Of a stretch of 64,000 bases of DNA, positions 57,891 to 64,000 are shown piece after piece (within the stretch, counting starts at the first letter, position 1; each line of letters starts with the position of its first letter). The notes under the pieces were generated by a model that made no database searches, was not told the origin of the DNA, and saw only the letters and a program-made list of their open reading frames with translations. The translations under genes and the position numbers were made by a program. This DNA comes from Prosthecobacter debontii (GTDB lineage: Bacteria; Verrucomicrobiota; Verrucomicrobiia; Chthoniobacterales; Chthoniobacteraceae), in NCBI GenBank assembly GCA_945861385.1, contig CAMAUI010000003.1:17842-81841 (forward strand), given 5' to 3'.

Positions 57891-59099
57891 GTGCCTCGAT
57901 TGCCAGCCAGATCCAACCACCGCCGCGTCGCCATCACCGCAATCGGGATCGTCAGCCCACTCGGGCGCGGCGCGGCCGCGAATGCCGCCGCGCTGCGCGA
58001 GGGGCGCGACTGCGTGACGCCGGTGACGGCGTTTGACACCGCCAAGTGCCGCTCGAAAACCGCCGGGCAGGTCGCCCCGATGCCTCTGCCGGACGTTGCG
58101 CGCGCAGGCCGGTTGCATCGCGCGAGCCACATGATGATCCACGCCGTGCGCGAGGCGCTCGCGGGCGACACGGCATTCAAGCCCGAATGCATGGTGGTCG
58201 GCACGACGAGCGGCGGGATGTCTTTCGGTGAAAGCTACTATCGCTCGCAGGTCGAGCATCGCCGCGACCGCGACCGCGCGCGCTTGGTGGCGAATTATCC
58301 GCCGCAGAAACCGCTGCTCGATGCGATGAGCGCGGCGGGTTTCCGCGCTCCACTGCAAATCATCGCGAATGCCTGCGCATCCGGCACGAACGCAATCGGG
58401 CACGCATTCCGGCTCGTGCGGGCCGGCCAGTGCAGCCGCGCGCTATGCGGTGGCTACGACGCGATCTGCGAGATGGTGTACGCGGGGTTCGATTCATTGC
58501 AGGCCTCGACGACGGAAAAGGTGCGGCCTTTCGACAGGGCGCGCACCGGGCTGGTCCTGGGCGAGGGGGCGGCGGTGCTCGCGCTGGAGGAATGGGAATC
58601 AGCCCGCGCGCGCGGCGCCACGATCCTCGCGGAGATCAGCGGCTACGGGATTTCGACGGACAACCATCACCTCACCCAGCCAAACCCGAACGGCATTGGC
58701 CCCGAGCTGGCAATGCAGCGCGCGCTCGATGACGCGGCGCTCGAGCCCGGCCGCGTGGACTACATCAACGCGCATGGAACCGCGACGCCGTTCAACGACG
58801 CGAGCGAGGGGCTGGCCATTGCAAAGCTGTTCGGCCCCGGCGTGCCGGTGAGTTCCACGAAATCCATGATGGGGCATTCGCTCGGCGCCGCGGGGGCTGT
58901 GGAGGCGGTGTTCTGCGTGCTCGCAATCCGCGGCGGGTTCCTGCCGCCGAACATCAATTTCCGCGAGCGTGATCCCGCGTGGGATTTGAACATCGTCGCC
59001 AACACGAGCCGGGATGCGCGCGTGGGGTGCGCGGTGTCGAACTCGTTCGGGTTCGGCGGCACGAATGCCAGCGTGGTGATCGAGGAGGCTCGGGCGTGA
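57891..59099 (+). CDS. beta-ketoacyl-ACP synthase (KS-alpha-like)
   Basis: RRVAITAIGIVSPLGRG; active-site IANACASGTNAIGHAF; DYINAHGTATPFNDASE; STKSMMGHSLGAAGAVEAV; NSFGFGGTNASVV. Confidence 0.93.
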   Translation: MPRLPARSNHRRVAITAIGIVSPLGRGAAANAAALREGRDCVTPVTAFDTAKCRSKTAGQVAPMPLPDVARAGRLHRASHMMIHAVREALAGDTAFKPECMVVGTTSGGMSFGESYYRSQVEHRRDRDRARLVANYPPQKPLLDAMSAAGFRAPLQIIANACASGTNAIGHAFRLVRAGQCSRALCGGYDAICEMVYAGFDSLQASTTEKVRPFDRARTGLVLGEGAAVLALEEWESARARGATILAEISGYGISTDNHHLTQPNPNGIGPELAMQRALDDAALEPGRVDYINAHGTATPFNDASEGLAIAKLFGPGVPVSSTKSMMGHSLGAAGAVEAVFCVLAIRGGFLPPNINFRERDPAWDLNIVANTSRDARVGCAVSNSFGFGGTNASVVIEEARA

Positions 59100-60175
59100 G
59101 GGCGGCGGTCGCAGGCATCGGCTGCGTGACGCCGCTGGGGTGCGGGATGGACGAAGTGTGGAGGCGCGTGGATGCGGGGGAATCGCCGGAACTCACCAGG
59201 GTGGTGAATCCGGAAACGGCCCGCGAACACGTGGTCGCACCGGTTCCAAAGGCAGTGCTTGCCGGGCTTGCGCATCTCGGCCGCGAGCCGCGCATGCGCC
59301 GCGCGAGCCCGATCAGCCTCTTCGCCGCGGCGGCGGGCAAAGCCGCGCTGGCGGACAGCGGGCTGGAGCTGGCCGGGCCTGTGAAATCGCGGCTCGCGGT
59401 CGTCTTCGGCGTCTCGAGCGGCGGTGTGCAATACACGCGGCGTTTTTACGAGCAGGTGGTCAAACAGGGCGCGAACGCGGCGAGTCCGCTGCTTTTTCCC
59501 GAGACCGTTTACAACGCACCCGCGAGCCATCTCGCGGCAATGCTCGGCGTGGACGGCGCCACTTACACGCTCGTCGGCGACGGCACGGTCGGGATGCAGG
59601 CGCTGCATTTTGCCGCGCAACTGCTCGCGATAAACGACGCGGATCACGTGCTCGTCGTCGCAGCGGAGGAACTCGACTGGATTCTCGCCGAGGCGCACCA
59701 CGACTGGCGGCTCCTCGCGACGGCGCGCACCGTTCCGCGCAGCCCGGCGGGCAGGCGGGGCGCGATCATCGCCGAGGGCGCCGCGGCTGTGCTGCTCCAG
59801 CGCGAGGGCGGGCGGGCAACCATCGAGATCGCCCCGGGCGAATCGTTTTTCTCGCGCAAGGACGCGGCGGGCGCGCTGTCGGCCGCGCTTTCAGTGCATT
59901 CCCACCGCGGCCCGGTGGATCTGATCGCGGACGGTGCGAACGGAACGTGGGTGGACGATCCGATTCGAGAGGCCGTGGCTCGCAATTTCCCGCAGCCGCC
60001 GAAGCGCACGCTTCCGGTGAAGGAGTGGTTTGGCGAGGCGATCGGCTGCGGCGCCTTGCTGCAAGTGGTCGCAGGCGTGGATGGTCTCGCGCGATTCGGC
60101 TGTGCGTCCGCGCTTGTCCCGTGCATCGGCTGGAATCAACAGGCGGCGGCTGCGTGGATCGGGCGGTGTGGTTGA
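59096..60175 (+). CDS. beta-ketoacyl synthase-like protein lacking the active-site Cys (chain-length-factor-like)
   Basis: VRAAVAGIGCVTPLGCGMDEVW; active-site region YTLVGDGTVGMQALHFAAQLL has no Cys; GTGA overlap with upstream KS. Confidence 0.85.
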   Translation: MRAAVAGIGCVTPLGCGMDEVWRRVDAGESPELTRVVNPETAREHVVAPVPKAVLAGLAHLGREPRMRRASPISLFAAAAGKAALADSGLELAGPVKSRLAVVFGVSSGGVQYTRRFYEQVVKQGANAASPLLFPETVYNAPASHLAAMLGVDGATYTLVGDGTVGMQALHFAAQLLAINDADHVLVVAAEELDWILAEAHHDWRLLATARTVPRSPAGRRGAIIAEGAAAVLLQREGGRATIEIAPGESFFSRKDAAGALSAALSVHSHRGPVDLIADGANGTWVDDPIREAVARNFPQPPKRTLPVKEWFGEAIGCGALLQVVAGVDGLARFGCASALVPCIGWNQQAAAAWIGRCG

Positions 60176-60209
60176 CAAACCCGCTCTGCCACACACTCTC
60201 CGCGCCCGG

Positions 60210-62900
60210 ATGACCACAATCACTCGCTTCGCCGCCTGCATTTTCGCGCTCGCGCTTCCCGTCGGCGCGGAGAAAAAACCCGCTCCAGAAGTCGTCGGAC
60301 AACAACCGGGCGGCCAGTGGATGACCCCCACAAACCAACTGCTGACACCCGCCGGCACGCAGGTGGAACTGCCGAAGATGCGCCCGCAGGCGATCGCGCT
60401 TTCACCGGATGGAAAACTCCTCGCAACATCCGGGAAGACGGCGGAACTCGTCATCATTGATCCCGCGACGGGGAAAATTCTCCAGCAAGTCACGCTGCCC
60501 GCGGAAAAGTCGCCGGAAGTGAAAAGCGCTGTCCCGCCAGTCGGTGCAGCCGCACCGCCGCCGAAACCCGCGCCCGGCACGGACAGGGACGGCCAGCTTT
60601 CATTCACAGGCATCGTTTTTTCACCGGACGGCTCGCGGATTTTCATGAGCAACGTGAATGGCAGCGTGAAGGAATTCGCCGTCGCCGCGACTGGCAACGT
60701 CACGCCGGTTCGCACCATCCCTCTTCCCCCGGCCCGCGCGCCCAAGCGCAACAACGACATCCCGAGCGGGCTTGCGGTCAGCACGGACGGGAAGCTGCTC
60801 TATGTCTGCCTGAATCTCGGCAACAAGGTCGCCGAGATCGAAATCGAAAGCAGGAAGCTGCTGCGCACATTCGATGTCGGCGTCGCGCCCTACGACGTGG
60901 TCATCCACCATGGGCGCGCATACGTGAGCAACTGGGGAGGCCGCCGCCCCGGACCCGCCGACCTCACCGGCCCGGCGGGGCGCGGCACAATGGTGCGCGT
61001 GGATCCCGTGCGCCACATCGCCAGCGAGGGCTCGGTGAGCATCATTGATCTCACGACCGGAACCGTCGTGGATGAACTCCTCACGGGCAGGCACGCGAGC
61101 GCGATGGCGCTGTCCCCGGACGGCGCGCACGTCGTCGTGTGCAACACTGGCGAGGACACGCTCAGCGTCATCGGGACGGCGACGGGCAAGATCATCGAAA
61201 AAATCTGGGCGCGTCCGACGCCCGCGGATTTGTTCGGGGCGCAGCCGACGGCGCTCGCCTTTGAAAAGGGCGGCGACCGGCTATTCGTCGCGAACGGAAC
61301 CCACAACGCGGTCGCGGTGATCGAATTCGAGCCCGGCGGGTCGAAGTTCGAGGGGCTGATCCCCGCCGGCTGGTTCCCCGGGGCAATCGCGTACGACCAA
61401 GCCCGCAAACAGATCGCGGTCGCAAACATCAAGGGCCGCGGCGCGCACAAGGTGTTCAAGCCCGGCGAGACGGTGAAAAGGAACAGCAAGGATTATTTTG
61501 GCACCCTCTCGCTCGTGCCTGTGCCCACCAGGGAGGAACTCGCGAAACTCACGACCGTCGCACACGTGAACATGCGCTACGGCATCATGAAGGATGCCGC
61601 CCTCCCCCCGCGCCCCGGTGTCGCGCCGCGCCCTGTGCCGGAGCGGGTCGGCGAGCCGAGCGTGTTCAAGCACGTGCTCTACATCATCAAGGAAAACCGC
61701 ACTTACGACCAGGTCCTCGGTGACATGAAGGAGGGCAACGGCGACCCGCGCCTCGTCATCTTCGGGGAAAAGTTCACGCCCAACCAGCACAAGCTCTCGC
61801 GCGAATTCGCGCTGCTCGACAACACCTATTGCTCCGGCATCCAGAGCGCGGACGGGCACCAGTGGACGAACTCCTCGATGGCCACCGACTACGTCGAGCG
61901 CAACCACAACAACTGGCCTCGAAGTTACATGAACATGAAATCCGAGGAGGCGTTCGACGCCCTTGCCTACTCGCCCGCCGGCTTCATCTGGGACAATGCC
62001 GTGAAGCACGGTGTGTCCTTCCGCAACTACGGCGAAGCGTGCATCTCCGACTGCATCTGGTCCGACACGAAGCGCAAGGACCGTCCCACGTGGAAGGACT
62101 TCTACCTTGATTGGAAAAACAAGACCGCCTTCACCAAGATCGCCTGCAAGCCGGGCGTCGAATCGCTCCGCGGCATTTCAAATCTGGACACAGTTGGCTG
62201 GGACTTGAACGTTCCGGACGTCCTCCGCGCGCAGGCGTTCATTGATGATCTCCGGCAGTACGAGGCCACCGGGCGTCTTCCGCAGCTCATGATGATGGCG
62301 CTGCCAAATGACCACACCGGCGGCACGCGCGGCAAGGCGCCATCGCCCGGCGCGCAAGTCGCCGACAACGACCTCGCCCTCGGCTTGATCGTCGAGGCTC
62401 TGAGCCACAGCCGGTTTTGGCCGGAGACGTGCATCATCGCCATCGAGGACGATCCGCAGAACGGCTTCGATCACGTGAGCGGCTACCGCACCACCTGCTA
62501 CGTCATCTCCCCGTACACGAAGCGCAAAGCAACAGTCAGCACCCAGTACAACCAGACCAGTGTGATGCGGACGATCGAGCTGATCACGGGCCTTCCGCCG
62601 ATGAACCTCCTCGATGCCACAGCCACCCCGATGCACGACGTGTTCACGGACCGCCCCGATTTCACGCCCTACGTCGCCGTGCCAAATCTCATTCCGCTCG
62701 ACGGGAGCAATCCCGACCCGAAACAGCTCCTCGATCCGCAGTTGAAGAACGACGAGGAAAAAAGCCGCGCCCTCAACCTGAACGAGCCGGACAAGGCCCC
62801 CGAGGATCTTCTCAACCGCATCCTCTGGCGTGCCATGCGCGGAACCGCTGAGCCTTACCCGGAATGGGCCGTCCATCTCGCGGAGGACGACGACGATTAG
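60210..62900 (+). CDS. bifunctional YncE-like beta-propeller / alkaline phosphatase (phosphoesterase) family protein
   Basis: Repeated SPDGKLL/SVIGTATGK propeller units; HVLYIIKENRTYDQVLGDMKEGNGDPRLVIFGE; DDPQNGFDHVSGYRTTCYVISPYTKR. Confidence 0.9.
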   Translation: MTTITRFAACIFALALPVGAEKKPAPEVVGQQPGGQWMTPTNQLLTPAGTQVELPKMRPQAIALSPDGKLLATSGKTAELVIIDPATGKILQQVTLPAEKSPEVKSAVPPVGAAAPPPKPAPGTDRDGQLSFTGIVFSPDGSRIFMSNVNGSVKEFAVAATGNVTPVRTIPLPPARAPKRNNDIPSGLAVSTDGKLLYVCLNLGNKVAEIEIESRKLLRTFDVGVAPYDVVIHHGRAYVSNWGGRRPGPADLTGPAGRGTMVRVDPVRHIASEGSVSIIDLTTGTVVDELLTGRHASAMALSPDGAHVVVCNTGEDTLSVIGTATGKIIEKIWARPTPADLFGAQPTALAFEKGGDRLFVANGTHNAVAVIEFEPGGSKFEGLIPAGWFPGAIAYDQARKQIAVANIKGRGAHKVFKPGETVKRNSKDYFGTLSLVPVPTREELAKLTTVAHVNMRYGIMKDAALPPRPGVAPRPVPERVGEPSVFKHVLYIIKENRTYDQVLGDMKEGNGDPRLVIFGEKFTPNQHKLSREFALLDNTYCSGIQSADGHQWTNSSMATDYVERNHNNWPRSYMNMKSEEAFDALAYSPAGFIWDNAVKHGVSFRNYGEACISDCIWSDTKRKDRPTWKDFYLDWKNKTAFTKIACKPGVESLRGISNLDTVGWDLNVPDVLRAQAFIDDLRQYEATGRLPQLMMMALPNDHTGGTRGKAPSPGAQVADNDLALGLIVEALSHSRFWPETCIIAIEDDPQNGFDHVSGYRTTCYVISPYTKRKATVSTQYNQTSVMRTIELITGLPPMNLLDATATPMHDVFTDRPDFTPYVAVPNLIPLDGSNPDPKQLLDPQLKNDEEKSRALNLNEPDKAPEDLLNRILWRAMRGTAEPYPEWAVHLAEDDDD

Positions 62901-62918
62901 CCGGTGCCGCGAGACACT

Positions 62919-64000
62919 TCAGCGGCTCAGGATGCCGTTGACCGTGCGCATCATCCCGCGCGGGTTTTCATCGCGCAGCTCAGGCGGCAGCGATTCGTGG
63001 GGAAAACCCTGGAACGTCACCGGGCGCGCCCAGCGCAGGATCGCAGCGGTGCCGACGCTTGTGAAACGCGCGTCCGTGCTGGCCGGGTACGGCCCGCCGT
63101 GCTGCATCGAGGGGCAGACTTCGACGCCCGTGGGAAATCCATTCACGACGATCCGCCCCACGCGGCGCTCCACGATGGCGAGCAGGTCGCGAAACGCCGC
63201 GAGGTCCTCCGGCGTGGCGTGGAAGGTCGCGGTGAGCTGGCCGGCGAGGCTGCGCGCAGCGGCTTCGAGTTCCGTCACGCTCCGGGCCATGACGAGGAGC
63301 GTGTAGGGCCCGAAGATTTCGTCGCGCAAATCGTGGTGGAGCAAAAATGTCTCGGCGTCGCAAAGGAACGCAACCGGCTCGCCCTGCGTCTTCGCAGGGT
63401 CGGCATCGGCGCCGGTTTCCCCGACCACGTTCACCCCGGGGATGGAGCGGATTTTTTCGATGCCCTCGTGGAATGAATCGCAGATCGCCGGCGTCAGCAT
63501 CGTGGCTGGCACAGTAGTCTGGACTTGGGAGCGAAACTCCGCCGTGAACCTCTCGAAGTCAGCGCCACCAAGCGCGAACACCAGTCCGGGCTTCGTGCAA
63601 AACTGCCCGGTGCCAAGCGTGAATGAGCCTTTCAGCCCGGCCGCAATCTGCGGCGCGCGCTCGTGCAGCGCGCCGGGCAGCAGGAAGACGGGATTCAAAG
63701 ACCCCATCTCCGCGAAAACGGGGATCGGCTCCTGCCTGGCCGCCGCGGCATCGAACAACGCTCGCCCCGCGCGCACCGAGCCGGTGAAACCAAGGCCGCG
63801 CGCAAGCGGATGCGTCACCAGCGCCTGCGCGACGACCCGGCCCGCACCGTGCAGCATCGAGAACACGCCGTGCGGAACGCCGCACTTTTCAATCGCCTTG
63901 TAGATGGCGCCCGCCACGAGTTCCGCCGTCCCCGGATGCGCCCCGTGCGCCTTCATCACGACGGGGCATCCCGCGGCGAGGGCGGAGGCCGTGTCGCCAC
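62919..64000 (-). CDS. aldehyde dehydrogenase (NADP+), ketoglutarate-semialdehyde dehydrogenase-like, truncated by window end
   Basis: GVFSMLHGAGRVVAQALVTHPLARGLGFTGSVRAGRALFDAAAARQEPIPVFAEMGSLNPVFLLPGAL...LGTGQFCTKPGLVFAL. Confidence 0.92.
   Translation of the reverse strand, partial: GDTASALAAGCPVVMKAHGAHPGTAELVAGAIYKAIEKCGVPHGVFSMLHGAGRVVAQALVTHPLARGLGFTGSVRAGRALFDAAAARQEPIPVFAEMGSLNPVFLLPGALHERAPQIAAGLKGSFTLGTGQFCTKPGLVFALGGADFERFTAEFRSQVQTTVPATMLTPAICDSFHEGIEKIRSIPGVNVVGETGADADPAKTQGEPVAFLCDAETFLLHHDLRDEIFGPYTLLVMARSVTELEAAARSLAGQLTATFHATPEDLAAFRDLLAIVERRVGRIVVNGFPTGVEVCPSMQHGGPYPASTDARFTSVGTAAILRWARPVTFQGFPHESLPPELRDENPRGMMRTVNGILSR

Noticed and set aside
1-64000. tRNA genes, rRNA genes and prophage modules
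   Set aside because: No convincing T-arm/acceptor pairings, rRNA cores, or phage structural/integrase genes were recognised; a tRNAscan or Infernal run would be needed to exclude them fully.

Overview
This 64 kb high-GC chromosomal window looks like Verrucomicrobiota/PVC DNA, judging by a DUF1501 protein, a PVC-type dehydrogenase, a DUF5069 protein, an arylsulfatase and an LpxB. Most of it is ordinary housekeeping and secreted-protein content: lpxB, a PilT-like ATPase, phoH, galE, a PafA/Dop-family Pup ligase, dnaE, acpS-pdxJ, a phosphohexomutase, a HupE/UreJ protein, a sulfatase, a TerB/FHA-like/ABCG fusion, tal, a giant alpha-2-macroglobulin, a tandem ketosynthase pair and two aldehyde dehydrogenases. 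An RNase P RNA lies at about 1153-1575. The unusual material is as follows. (1) A set of structured palindromic (REPIN/MITE-like) elements, two of which lie in frame inside conserved genes (dnaE and an aldehyde dehydrogenase). (2) An intact-ended IS3-family element with 25-bp imperfect inverted repeats and a GTC target duplication, splitting a signal-peptide/CHRD/thrombospondin-3 gene; conceptual excision restores the frame exactly. (3) A 44.98-47.99 kb patchwork bounded by ~0.58 kb direct repeats of the alpha-2-macroglobulin 3' end, containing a decayed IS110 remnant and a chimeric truncated purE. (4) An array of [A/G]CCGGT motifs with an exact 21-bp period at 24953-25147. (5) An internal duplication of the C-terminal domain of the PilT-like ATPase. 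All calls come from reading sequence and the supplied ORFs; no database searches were run.
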